Positions 7,804 to 16,047 of a DNA stretch of 58,769 bases are shown here, piece by piece. This DNA is from Actinomycetota bacterium. Its GTDB lineage: Bacteria; Actinomycetota; Acidimicrobiia; Acidimicrobiales; Ilumatobacteraceae. Numbering within the stretch: position 1 is the stretch's first letter; the number at the start of each line of letters is the position of its first letter. Where the stretch lies: positions 1 through 58,769 of the forward strand of contig JACQZZ010000108.1 of NCBI GenBank assembly GCA_016213625.1, read 5' to 3'. The position numbers and the translations under genes are program-made. Below the pieces are notes generated by a model. It worked only from the letters and a program-made list of their open reading frames with translations. It ran no database searches and was not told where the DNA came from.

Positions 7804-8682
7804 TCAGTGGGGTGGGCGGATGCGGCTGGCGGGTTGGTAGTTGGGGCCGGCGGTCTCGTCGACCCGCTGCAGCAGCCGCTCGCACGGCGGCTCGAACGCG
7901 CGGGCGAACCAGTGGGATCGGTCGATCCCGAGCAGTTGCCAGGGGAGTGTGGTGAGGCGATCGGTCTCGTCCTCGATGCGTTGGCGCAACAGGATGCCCT
8001 CCGCCGTGACCACTCGGTCCGCCGCCAGACCGCGCCGCTGGAGCGCGGTCCAGCCGGCATCGAGATCGGCGTCCGACGTGCCCCGAGAACGGGGCAGCCA
8101 ATCGGGCTCGTAGCGCAGCCAGGCGTTGTGCAGGATGCTCGCCTCCGCATGGGTGAGGCCGTGCGCGACCACCAGCGCCCAGTGCGTGTCGCCGCGCCAC
8201 TCGCGCAGGCAGTTCACCGCGTGCCAGCCCGACAACAGCGGGTCCTCCGAGCGCGGCATCGCCAGATGCGCCCCGAAGAACGTGCGACCCACCAGCGGCA
8301 ATTGCTCCACCACCGGCCACAGCAGCGGCGCCAGTTCGCTCAGCGGCTCGACGATGTCGGGCGCGTGATCGCGCAGGCCTGCCACGACCGCCTCGTCGCG
8401 TGCCTCCCAGAACCCCAGGAACCGCTCTGGGACGACGAGGATGTTGAACAACGCCCGAATGGCCATGGGGCTGATGGAGCCGAACGCGGCGATCACCGCA
8501 TCGGGCCCGGCGCCGGCCAGCGGCGCGCACCTGGCCGCCATGTACCCAAGGGGTCCGGCCACCTGCTCCGGTAGACCGAGGTCGGTGTAGCGCCGCACGG
8601 CGCCCGGGTCCCAGAAGATCCAACCGATGGTGGTCTGCACCGATCGTGCATTGCGTGTCGTGATGGCCGCCCAATCCGTCAT
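7804..8682 (-). CDS. SCO6745-family protein (helical, possible DNA-binding fold)
   Basis: A 292-residue cytosolic protein of a family widespread in actinobacteria and often annotated as an SCO6745 or SalA-like helix-turn-helix protein. Recognisable are the N-terminal RSVQTTIGWIFWDPGAVRRY helix and the GYMAARCAPLAG segment, which match the family's RR-W-LEPLHAVTYF and GYFAGRAAPLG patterns. A conserved His-rich section (VVAHGLTHAEASILHNAW) follows. No enzymatic activity is established for the family. The gene converges on arc and diverges from the ceramidase-like gene. The ATG start lacks a strong ribosome binding site. Confidence 0.75.
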   Translation of the reverse strand: MTDWAAITTRNARSVQTTIGWIFWDPGAVRRYTDLGLPEQVAGPLGYMAARCAPLAGAGPDAVIAAFGSISPMAIRALFNILVVPERFLGFWEARDEAVVAGLRDHAPDIVEPLSELAPLLWPVVEQLPLVGRTFFGAHLAMPRSEDPLLSGWHAVNCLREWRGDTHWALVVAHGLTHAEASILHNAWLRYEPDWLPRSRGTSDADLDAGWTALQRRGLAADRVVTAEGILLRQRIEDETDRLTTLPWQLLGIDRSHWFARAFEPPCERLLQRVDETAGPNYQPASRIRPPH

Positions 8683-8738
8683 GGCGCCAGTCTCACACCA
8701 CGCTGACTACTGTCCGTCGATGGGGGAAGGGGATCCAC

Positions 8739-10709
8739 ATGAAGAAGTGTCTGGCCGCCATCGCGGCGACGGGTCTGTTCTTGGCTGCGTGCTCCGGGGC
8801 GTCGGAGTCCACCGCCACCACGCCGACGAGCGCATCGAGCAGCTCGAGTGCGCCGTCCACCACAGCGGCCGTCACCGAGACGACGACCCCGGCCCCCGAC
8901 GGGACTCAGTTGCTCGCTGCGGCGGCGAGTCGCAGTGTGCTGCCCACCGTGGGCGGCGCCCGCGACTACCTCACCGACGCACCCGGATGGACCGACCCCG
9001 TCGACTCGGCGAACATCGGTGTGTTCGTCCCCACGTGGGACCAGGGTGTGGTCGACGTGGGCAACGGCGAGGGTGACGGCTCGTGGGTGCACGACGATCT
9101 GCGCACCACCGCGCTGGTCCTGCAGAAGGTCGACACGCAGGTGATCATGATCACCGCCGACCTCTACATGCTGTTCGCGTTCGATCAGGACGAGATCGAA
9201 CGACGACTCCGTGAGCAGCTGCCGCCCGACTTCGCCGACGCGCAGATCATCATCAGCGCGACCCACAACCACCACGGACCCGACAGCGCGTTCAGCATCA
9301 ACGACGAATGGTTCGACCAAGCGGCGAACGAGATGGTCGGCGCCGCCATGGACGCCATCACCAACGGCCTGCTGCCCGCACGGATGACGTCCGTCGCCGG
9401 CGAGCATCGCTTCGGCCAGAGCGACCAGCGCGACCCGCTGATCGTCGACCCGCGTCTCAACGTGCTGCAGGTGCTCGACGTGGAGACCGGCGACGCGATC
9501 GCGACGGTGGTGCAGTGGGCGAGTCACCCCGAGACCACGCTCGGGTGGAACCCGCCGGGCGACATCGCCGCCGAGTGCGCCACGAAGGGATGGACGGGCG
9601 ACGACTGCAGCGCCGATGGCCGCTACTTCACCGCCGACTACCCGGGCATCGTGCGCGAGCGCGTCCAGGCAGCCGGCGGGGGAGAAGTGCTCTACTACAA
9701 CGGCGCTCTCGGCAACCAGATCGGCCCTGGCCGGGCCGACGTGTGGCAGATCGACGACGCACACCCCATCGGCGACGGCGTCGCAGCCCCCGACGGTGCG
9801 CAACCCGTGCCCGGCGCGGCGGACCTCCGCGATCGCAATCTCGCGCGCACCGCTGCCATCGGCAATGCCCTCGCCGACCATGTGCTGGAGCTGATCGAGA
9901 CGGCGACCGAGGTGACCTTCGACGACATCGAGTATCGCCAGCAGTCCTTCTTCACCCGCCTCACCAACATCGGCTTCCGGGTGTTGCTGGCCGACGGTGA
10001 TCTCGGCTGGCAGGTGCCCACGGTCTACAACTGCACGGGCAAACCCTTCGCGGAGGACAACTGCACCGAGGATGGCGGCGAGTCCGTCGACGACCCGCTG
10101 CTCACGCCACTGGTAGAGAGCCAGATCCGCAAGGGCGACGTGTTCAAGACCAGAGTCACGTGGCTGCGCTTCGGCGACGTCGGGTTCCTGTTCATGCCAG
10201 GTGAACTGCCGCCGGAACTGGTGATCGGGCTGCCCGCCGACTTCGTCACCGACACGGCGAAGTACTTCGAGTTCCCCGAGATGCACGCCACGGGCGAGGA
10301 CTACGCGATTCCCGGCGCACTGCTCGACCTGGTGCCCACCTCGCAGACCTTCACCGTGGGCCTCGGTGGCGACGAGCTCGGATACTGGGTGCCGCTGAAC
10401 GAGTACCGGCTGAAGTGCATGGACCTCGAGATCCCGGCGGACACCGGGTACACCTGCCAGCGTCTCTTCGACGAGGGCCTGCTCGTGTCGGCCGATGCAG
10501 TCGCCGGTCCCACCTGTCGTGCGCTCACCGACGAGCCCCCGGTGGCACCCACGGCTGCGCAACAGGCGCTCGCGTCGGTGTGCCGATACGGCCAGGCGCT
10601 GGGCCGAGAACTGGGCGAACCAGAGGACCACTACGAGGAGACGAACGCCGCCGGATGGGACCTGGTGGACGATCTGTGGACAGCTGCCACCCAACTGTTC
10701 AAGGGCTGA
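8739..10709 (+). CDS. Neutral/alkaline ceramidase-like secreted lipoprotein
   Basis: A 656-residue exported protein. The signal sequence ends in the lipobox LAAC (Cys18), then a Ser/Thr-rich linker (to about residue 50) leads to the catalytic domain. ISATHNHHGPDS resembles the zinc-binding TxTHTHSGP segment of neutral ceramidases; ATVVQWASHPETT and YYNGALGNQIGP follow in the order seen in that family. Such enzymes hydrolyse the amide bond of ceramide, but the N-terminal domain family also includes proteins of unknown substrate. An A/G-rich ribosome binding stretch precedes the ATG. A sphingosine-phosphate-lyase-like gene lies at 51256. Confidence 0.75.
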   Translation: MKKCLAAIAATGLFLAACSGASESTATTPTSASSSSSAPSTTAAVTETTTPAPDGTQLLAAAASRSVLPTVGGARDYLTDAPGWTDPVDSANIGVFVPTWDQGVVDVGNGEGDGSWVHDDLRTTALVLQKVDTQVIMITADLYMLFAFDQDEIERRLREQLPPDFADAQIIISATHNHHGPDSAFSINDEWFDQAANEMVGAAMDAITNGLLPARMTSVAGEHRFGQSDQRDPLIVDPRLNVLQVLDVETGDAIATVVQWASHPETTLGWNPPGDIAAECATKGWTGDDCSADGRYFTADYPGIVRERVQAAGGGEVLYYNGALGNQIGPGRADVWQIDDAHPIGDGVAAPDGAQPVPGAADLRDRNLARTAAIGNALADHVLELIETATEVTFDDIEYRQQSFFTRLTNIGFRVLLADGDLGWQVPTVYNCTGKPFAEDNCTEDGGESVDDPLLTPLVESQIRKGDVFKTRVTWLRFGDVGFLFMPGELPPELVIGLPADFVTDTAKYFEFPEMHATGEDYAIPGALLDLVPTSQTFTVGLGGDELGYWVPLNEYRLKCMDLEIPADTGYTCQRLFDEGLLVSADAVAGPTCRALTDEPPVAPTAAQQALASVCRYGQALGRELGEPEDHYEETNAAGWDLVDDLWTAATQLFKG

Positions 10710-10718
10710 AACCAGCGT

Positions 10719-10724
10719 TAGGGT
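10719..10724 (+). promoter_or_regulatory. Candidate -10 box, leaderless start of dop
   Basis: TAGGGT ends 6 bases before the ATG of dop at 10731, downstream of the ceramidase-like stop codon. It gives the dop-pup-proteasome cluster its own promoter. Confidence 0.55.
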
Positions 10725-10730
10725 GCCGCC

Positions 10731-12227
10731 ATGGCCATCCCGAAGGTGTGCGGCATCGAGACCGAGTACGGCATCCTCGTACGCGGCTCGCTGAACGACG
10801 CCACGAGCAATCCGGTCACGGCCAGTTCGGTGCTCATCAACGCCTACCTCTCGGCCAACCAGCGCAAGGTGGGGTGGGATTTCAACGACGAGCATCCGGG
10901 CACCGATGCCCGCGGGTTCAGCGTCGACGACCTGCTCGCACCCGAGATCGAGACCCACCTGGTGAACGCCGTGCTCACCAACGGCGCCCGGTACTACGTC
11001 GACCACGCGCATCCCGAGATCAGCACGCCCGAGTGCCGCACCGCACTCGATGCACTGCGGTTCGACCGCGCCGCCGAAGAGATCGTGCGGGCCAGCATGC
11101 AGGCCGCCCGTTCGCTGTTGCCGAACGGCGCAGAGATCCTGTGCCACAAGAACAACTCCGACGGCAAGGGCAACAGCTACGGCTGCCACGAGAACTACCT
11201 GCTCGCTCGCGAACTGCCCTTCGGGCGCATCGTCCACGAGATCACCCCGCATTTCGTCACTCGCCAGATCGTGGTGGGTGCCGGCAAGGTGGGGTGCGAG
11301 CTGCCCGGTGTCACCGCCAACGACGTGCCCTACCAGATCAGCCAGCGCGCCGACTTCTTCGAAGAGGAAGTCGGCCTGGAGACCACGCTCAAGCGGCCCA
11401 TCGTGAACACCCGCGACGAACCGCACTGCGACCCCACGAAGTACCGCCGCCTCCACGTCATCGTCGGCGACGCGAACATGAGCGAGACCGCCACCTTCGT
11501 GAAGCTCGGTGCCACGTCCATCCTCCTGGCGATGATCGAGGACGACCAGATGGGCGACGACCTCGCTCTGGCCAACCCGGTGAACGCCATCCGGCAGATC
11601 AGCCACGACCCGTCGCTCCAGCGCACCATCACCCTGCGCAACGGCCAACGGGCCACCGCCCTCGAGATCCAGTGGCAGTTGCTCGAGCGAGCCCAGAAGT
11701 ACGAGCGCACCCACGGCCTCGACTCGGTCGACGCCGAGGTGGGCCGACAGGTGCTCGTGCTGTGGGAAGGCATCCTCTCCGGCCTCGAGCGCGACCCCGA
11801 GTCCGTGGCCCATCAGGTCGACTGGGTGGCCAAGCGCCGGGTGGTCCGCGGCTTCGCCGAACGGCACGACGCGCGCCCCAACGACGCACGGTTGAAGGCG
11901 CTCGACCTGCAGTACCACGACCTGCGACCCGAGAAGTGCCTCGCCACGCGAGTGGGCCTCGACACGCTCGTCTCCGATGCCGACGTGCGCGACGCCATGA
12001 CCAACCCGCCCCACGACACGAGGGCGTACTTCCGTGGGCGGTGCCTCGCGAAGTGGCCCGACGACGTGGTCGCCGCCAACTGGGACAGCCTGGTGTTCGA
12101 CGTCGGGCGCGACCCGTTGCGTCGGGTGCCGATGATGGAACCATTGCGCGGCACGGCAGAATCCGTGGCTAGGTTGATCGACGAGAGCGACACTCCGGCC
12201 GAGCTGTTGGCCCGGCTGGGGTCATGA
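10731..12227 (+). CDS. dop: Pup deamidase/depupylase Dop
   Basis: A 498-residue enzyme of the glutamine-synthetase-like fold. It converts the C-terminal Gln of Pup to Glu and also removes Pup from conjugates. The opening PKVCGIETEYGI holds the metal-binding Glu10; Asp91 in YYVDHAHPE aligns with the catalytic Asp of the family. An insertion at about residues 38-70, absent from the PafA paralogue at 16048, corresponds to the Dop-loop and identifies this copy as Dop. Its role fits the Pup encoded just downstream, which ends in Gln and so requires deamidation. Confidence 0.96.
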   Translation: MAIPKVCGIETEYGILVRGSLNDATSNPVTASSVLINAYLSANQRKVGWDFNDEHPGTDARGFSVDDLLAPEIETHLVNAVLTNGARYYVDHAHPEISTPECRTALDALRFDRAAEEIVRASMQAARSLLPNGAEILCHKNNSDGKGNSYGCHENYLLARELPFGRIVHEITPHFVTRQIVVGAGKVGCELPGVTANDVPYQISQRADFFEEEVGLETTLKRPIVNTRDEPHCDPTKYRRLHVIVGDANMSETATFVKLGATSILLAMIEDDQMGDDLALANPVNAIRQISHDPSLQRTITLRNGQRATALEIQWQLLERAQKYERTHGLDSVDAEVGRQVLVLWEGILSGLERDPESVAHQVDWVAKRRVVRGFAERHDARPNDARLKALDLQYHDLRPEKCLATRVGLDTLVSDADVRDAMTNPPHDTRAYFRGRCLAKWPDDVVAANWDSLVFDVGRDPLRRVPMMEPLRGTAESVARLIDESDTPAELLARLGS

Positions 12228-12248
12228 CGGAACCAATCAGGGGAGTCC

Positions 12249-12443
12249 ATGGCTGAGCGAACCCAGAAGCAGAAACCGGCGCCGAGCCGCACCGAGGACG
12301 CGGTCGAGGCCGCGCCGCCGGTCACCGAGAGTGGCGACAAGCTGAAGGCCGAACTCGACGACCTGCTCGACGAGATCGACGACGTGCTCGAGACCAACGC
12401 GGAGGACTTCGTGAAGTCCTACGTGCAAAAGGGCGGCCAGTAA
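12249..12443 (+). CDS. pup: Prokaryotic ubiquitin-like protein Pup (GGQ form)
   Basis: A 64-residue, very acidic, mostly disordered modifier. The C-terminal half (from about residue 29) is the helix-forming segment that binds the coiled coil of ARC. The protein ends Gly-Gly-Gln, so the last residue must be deamidated by Dop before PafA can attach it to lysines. GGGGAG lies 5 bases before the ATG. It starts 21 bases after dop and ends 5 bases before prcB, an arrangement identical to mycobacteria. Confidence 0.97.
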   Translation: MAERTQKQKPAPSRTEDAVEAAPPVTESGDKLKAELDDLLDEIDDVLETNAEDFVKSYVQKGGQ

Positions 12444-12448
12444 CCGCC

Positions 12449-13228
12449 ATGTCGATGCCCATGTTCCCGGTCGGCGACGATCCGGGCTCCAGCTTCCCCG
12501 AACTACTCAAGCGCGTCGGACTCGGGCCTGCCATGCAGTCCAGCGGCGATCTCTCCGTGCCCCACGCCACCACCTGCGTCGCGCTGCGCTTCGCCGACGG
12601 TGTGGTCATGGCAGGCGACCGTCGCGCCACCAGCGGCAACCTCATCAGTCACCGCGGCATGGAGAAGGTGGTGCAGGCCGATCGGCACAGCGGCGTGACC
12701 ATCGCTGGCGCGGCCGGTCCGGCGATGGAGATGATCAAGCTGTTCCAGCTGCAGCTCGAGCACTATGAGAAGGTCGAGGGCAGCTCACTCAGCCTGGAGG
12801 GCAAGGCCAATCAGCTGTCGATGATGGTGCGCGGCAACCTGCCCGCCGCCATGCAGGGCATGGTGGTCGTGCCCATCTTCGCCGGCTACGACCTGCGCCG
12901 GGGCACGGGTCGACTGTTCACGTACGACGTCACCGGGGGTCGGTACGAGGAGCACGACTACGTGGCCACCGGCTCGGGCATGCTCCATGCCGGCACGGTC
13001 ATCAAGATCGCCTGGCGCGATGGCCTCAGCCGCGAAGCCGCGGTGGCGCTCGCGTGCCGGGGCCTGTGGGAGGCCGCCGATGCCGACTCGGCCACGGGCG
13101 GCCCTGATGCCCTTCGAGGCATCTACCCCGTCGTGGCCACCATCACCGCCGACGGTTGGCAGCGCCTCGACGACACCGAGCTGGCCACCACGTTCACGTC
13201 CATCGCCGAGGAGGTGCGTTCACGATGA
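12449..13228 (+). CDS. prcB: 20S proteasome beta subunit PrcB
   Basis: A 259-residue N-terminal-nucleophile hydrolase. The propeptide covers residues 1-40; autocleavage before Thr41 in HA-TTC would expose the catalytic Thr. Lys and Asp partners lie in the usual strands (ADGVVMAGDRRAT; SHRGMEKV). In M. tuberculosis the residue before the cleavage site is Gly, here Ala. Fourteen beta subunits form the two inner rings of the core. The stop overlaps the prcA start as ATGA. Confidence 0.96.
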   Translation: MSMPMFPVGDDPGSSFPELLKRVGLGPAMQSSGDLSVPHATTCVALRFADGVVMAGDRRATSGNLISHRGMEKVVQADRHSGVTIAGAAGPAMEMIKLFQLQLEHYEKVEGSSLSLEGKANQLSMMVRGNLPAAMQGMVVVPIFAGYDLRRGTGRLFTYDVTGGRYEEHDYVATGSGMLHAGTVIKIAWRDGLSREAAVALACRGLWEAADADSATGGPDALRGIYPVVATITADGWQRLDDTELATTFTSIAEEVRSR

Positions 13229-13905
13229 GCATGCCGTTCTACGTCGCCCCCGAGCAGATCATGAAGGACCGGGCCGACTACGCCCGCAAGGGCATCGCCC
13301 GCGGCCGTGCGTTGGTGGCGGTGCGCTACATCGACGGCATCGCCCTGGTGGCGGAGAACCCCAGCAACACGCTGCGCAAGATCAGCGAGATCTACGACCG
13401 CATCGCGTTCGCCGGCGTCGGCAAGTACAACGAGTTCGATCAGCTCCGCGTGGCCGGCGTGCGCGCGGCCGACCTGAAGGGTTTCCAGTACAGCCGCGAC
13501 GACGTCGACGCACGCAGCCTGGCCAACAACTACGCGCAGATCCTCGGCCAGATCTTCACCCACGAGATGAAGCCGATGGAGGTCGAGATCCTGGTGGCCG
13601 AGGTCGGCCACGACGGCTCCGACGACCAGCTGTTCCACATCCTCTACGACGGCACGGTGATGGACGAGAAGCGCTACAGCGTCCTGGGCGGCGACGCCGA
13701 GGCCATCTCGGCACGTATGGACGACCACCACGCCGACGACCAGAGCATGTCGGGCGCCATCCTCTCGGCCACCTCGGCGCTCTCCGGCCCCGACCGCACG
13801 CTCACGGCGGCCGACCTGGAAGTGGCGGTGCTGTCGCGTCGCAACGGTCGGCGCTGCTTCCAGCGCCTGTCCGACACCGACGTGGCCGCTGCGCTCGCCG
13901 GCTGA
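13225..13905 (+). CDS. prcA: 20S proteasome alpha subunit PrcA
   Basis: A 226-residue outer-ring subunit. The N-terminus MPFYVAPEQIMKDRADYARKG is the typical gating segment; the C-terminal tail after residue 210 is short. The alpha rings form the gated entry where the ARC C-terminal GQYL motif docks. The chosen ATG overlaps prcB and matches the usual protein start; an in-frame ATG upstream at 13156 would add residues foreign to the family. It is followed after 7 bases by the first 5-oxoprolinase gene. Confidence 0.95.
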   Translation: MSMPFYVAPEQIMKDRADYARKGIARGRALVAVRYIDGIALVAENPSNTLRKISEIYDRIAFAGVGKYNEFDQLRVAGVRAADLKGFQYSRDDVDARSLANNYAQILGQIFTHEMKPMEVEILVAEVGHDGSDDQLFHILYDGTVMDEKRYSVLGGDAEAISARMDDHHADDQSMSGAILSATSALSGPDRTLTAADLEVAVLSRRNGRRCFQRLSDTDVAAALAG

Positions 13906-13912
13906 GGCAGCG

Positions 13913-14635
13913 ATGGCCGTCGTCGACCTCAACAGCGACATCGGCGAGGGCTTCGGCACCTGGCCGGGCGGCCCCGACGAGGAGCTCGCGCCGCACCTCA
14001 CCTCGGCCAACATCGCGTGCGGCTTCCACGCCGGCGATCCCAGCACCATTCGCCGCACGTGCGAACTGGCGGTGCGCCACGCGTGCGCCATCGGCGCGCA
14101 GGTCAGCTACCCCGACCTGGTGGGTTTCGGCCGGCGGTTCATCGACATGCAACCCGCAGAACTCACCGACGCCGTCGTCTACCAGTTGGGCGCGCTCGAG
14201 GCGTTCGCCCGGCTGGCCGGCAGCCGAGTGCGCTACGTCAAGCCACACGGGGCGCTCTACAACGCGGTCGTCCATCACCATGCGCAGGCACGGGCCGTGG
14301 CCGAGGCCATCGCGCAGTTCGACGCCACCCTGCCGGTCCTGGGCCTCCCTGACAGCGCCATCGAGTCCGCGAGCCATGCCGCCGGCCTGCGGTTCGTCAC
14401 CGAGGGCTTCGCCGACCGCGCCTACACCCCGCAGGGCACGCTCGTGCCGCGCACACAGCCCGGGGCGCTCATCACCGACCCGGTGGAGGCCGCCGACCAG
14501 GCACTGCAACTGGTGGGCAGGGGAGTGGCGTCCATCTGCGTGCACAGCGACACCCCCGGTGCGCCCACCATCCTCGCCGCGGTGGCCCGGGCCTTGTCGG
14601 CGGGCGGTCACGTCACACAACCGTTCGCGCCGTGA
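13913..14635 (+). CDS. pxpA: 5-oxoprolinase subunit PxpA (LamB/YcsF family)
   Basis: A 240-residue protein of the LamB/YcsF family. The start VVDLNSDIGEGFG, then ANIACGFHAGDP and YVKPHGALYN, are the hallmark segments. PxpA with PxpB and PxpC cleaves 5-oxoproline (pyroglutamate) to glutamate using ATP. The gene begins 7 bases after prcA, with an AGG ribosome binding site, so it is probably transcribed with the proteasome genes. Its stop overlaps the pxpB GTG. Confidence 0.93.
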   Translation: MAVVDLNSDIGEGFGTWPGGPDEELAPHLTSANIACGFHAGDPSTIRRTCELAVRHACAIGAQVSYPDLVGFGRRFIDMQPAELTDAVVYQLGALEAFARLAGSRVRYVKPHGALYNAVVHHHAQARAVAEAIAQFDATLPVLGLPDSAIESASHAAGLRFVTEGFADRAYTPQGTLVPRTQPGALITDPVEAADQALQLVGRGVASICVHSDTPGAPTILAAVARALSAGGHVTQPFAP

Positions 14636-15222
14636 ACCTGCTGCCATACGGGCCACGAGCACTCCTGGCGGAGTTCTCCACGCTCGACGAGGTGATGGCG
14701 GCAGCGACGCACTGGCGTGTCGCTGCCCTCCCCGGCGTCGTGGAGATCGTGCCCGCCGCTCGCTCGGTGCTGGTCGTGCACGACGACACGTTCGATGCCG
14801 CGGTGCTCACCGCTCCCGTCGACGCTGCCATGGCGACCGAGGGGCCGCTGGTGGAGATGCCCGTCGTCTACGACGGCGACGATCTCGACTGGGTGGCCGA
14901 GCAGTGCCACCTCACGCCGGCGCAGGTGGTCGAGCTGCACAGCTCGGCGATCTACACGTGCGCGTTCTGCGGCTTCATGCCCGGCTTCTCGTACCTCGTC
15001 GGTCTGCCCGACGTGTTGCACCTTCCGCGACGAGCCACGCCGCGAACCCGCGTTCCTGCCGGCTCGGTGGCCATCGCCAGCGAGTTCACGGCCATTTATC
15101 CCGCCGAGAGCCCCGGTGGCTGGCACCTGCTGGGCACGACCCGGCTGCCGATGTGGGACGACGCCCGCGACCCGGCAGCCACGCTTCCACCAGGCACCCG
15201 TGTGCGGTTCGTGCCGTCATGA
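14632..15222 (+). CDS. pxpB: 5-oxoprolinase subunit PxpB (KipI family)
   Basis: A 196-residue member of the allophanate-hydrolase subunit 1 / KipI family. The signature CAFCGFMPGFSYLVGLP and a later LPRRATPRTRVPAGSVAIA segment are clear. It forms the complex with PxpC that activates the 5-oxoproline amide. GTG start, overlapping the pxpA stop as GTGA; its own stop overlaps the pxpC ATG. The protein is slightly shorter at the N-terminus than Bacillus KipI. Confidence 0.92.
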   Translation: MNLLPYGPRALLAEFSTLDEVMAAATHWRVAALPGVVEIVPAARSVLVVHDDTFDAAVLTAPVDAAMATEGPLVEMPVVYDGDDLDWVAEQCHLTPAQVVELHSSAIYTCAFCGFMPGFSYLVGLPDVLHLPRRATPRTRVPAGSVAIASEFTAIYPAESPGGWHLLGTTRLPMWDDARDPAATLPPGTRVRFVPS

Positions 15223-16010
15223 TCCACGTTCGCTCATGGGGCATCGGCGGCCGTGTGGTCGGGCCAGGAACTCCCGGTCGGGCGTGGCTCGGCGCGTCGC
15301 GTGGGGGAGCGGTCGACCTGGGCTCGTTCGCCCTCGCCAACCGCCTGGTCGGCAACCCCGAAGCGGCACTCGCGTTCGAGTCGTCGGGCGGCCTGCACTT
15401 CACGGTCGACTCGCCGACGATGGTGGTCGTCACCGGTGCCGTCGTCGAGGTGTCGGTCACCCACGGCCCGCCCCTCGGATGGGGCAACCCGGTGGCCCTG
15501 CCCGCCGGCGCCGAGGTGCGCATCACCCGCCTGCTCGACGGCGCACGCGCCTATGTGGCCATACGCGGCGGTCTGGTGCCTGCTGGCGACGACCTCGCCC
15601 GCGGCCCCGATCCGCTGACGCCTGCAGCCGATCACATCGCCCCGCGTCGCACACCTTCCGCCGAGATCCGGGTGTGGCCCGGACCGCGCCTCGATTGGTT
15701 CACCGACGAGGCGTGGCGCATCCTCACCAGCCAGGAGTTCGTGGTCACCACCACCAGCGTGGTCGGCACACGGCTCGATGGTCCTCCGCTCGAACGAGCT
15801 CGACACGACGAACTCCCGTCGGAGGGCCTTGTGGAGGGTGCCGTGCAGGTGCCGCCGGATGGCCACCCCATCGTGATGCTGTCGGGCCATCCCACCACCG
15901 GCGGATACCCCGTGATCGCCGTGGTGGACCCTGCCGACATCGGAGCTGTCGCCCAGGCGGCACCCGGTACCGCCATCCGCTTCACCGCCGCGATGTTCCG
16001 GTCGCCCTAG
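15219..16010 (+). CDS. pxpC: 5-oxoprolinase subunit PxpC (KipA/biotin-dependent carboxylase-like)
   Basis: A 263-residue protein of the allophanate-hydrolase subunit 2 family. The N-terminal segment ends in [22 protein letters not shown], and the C-terminal part has [14 protein letters not shown]. It pairs with PxpB. It is roughly 50 residues shorter than typical PxpC proteins; both ends look intact, so the deletion is internal. The true start is the ATG overlapping pxpB, although the frame is open far upstream. It ends 37 bases before pafA. Confidence 0.9.
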   Translation: MIHVRSWGIGGRVVGPGTPGRAWLGASRGGAVDLGSFALANRLVGNPEAALAFESSGGLHFTVDSPTMVVVTGAVVEVSVTHGPPLGWGNPVALPAGAEVRITRLLDGARAYVAIRGGLVPAGDDLARGPDPLTPAADHIAPRRTPSAEIRVWPGPRLDWFTDEAWRILTSQEFVVTTTSVVGTRLDGPPLERARHDELPSEGLVEGAVQVPPDGHPIVMLSGHPTTGGYPVIAVVDPADIGAVAQAAPGTAIRFTAAMFRSP

Positions 16011-16035
16011 CCTCCCGTGCTCCGGATTCCTGCGC

Positions 16036-16041
16036 TACGGT
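16036..16041 (+). promoter_or_regulatory. Candidate -10 box, leaderless start of pafA
   Basis: TACGGT ends 6 bases before the ATG at 16048 in the 37-base gap after pxpC. pafA may thus be transcribed apart from the proteasome operon. Confidence 0.5.
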
Positions 16042-16047
16042 GCGCGC

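Noticed and set aside
5655..8150. 831-residue minus-strand frame opposite arc
   Set aside because: It is the antisense shadow of arc. Its composition is repetitive Leu, Val, Asp and His, only its last 81 residues (the ferredoxin) look like a protein, and high-GC codon use keeps such frames open.
8679..12014. 1111-residue minus-strand frame opposite the ceramidase-like and dop genes
   Set aside because: No domain or motif can be seen, composition is shadow-like, and both plus-strand genes are well recognised.
12987..15218. Upstream extension of the pxpC frame through prcB and prcA
   Set aside because: The frame happens to stay open, but the residues are nonsense shadows of prcB, prcA, pxpA and pxpB; pxpC starts at the ATG overlapping pxpB.
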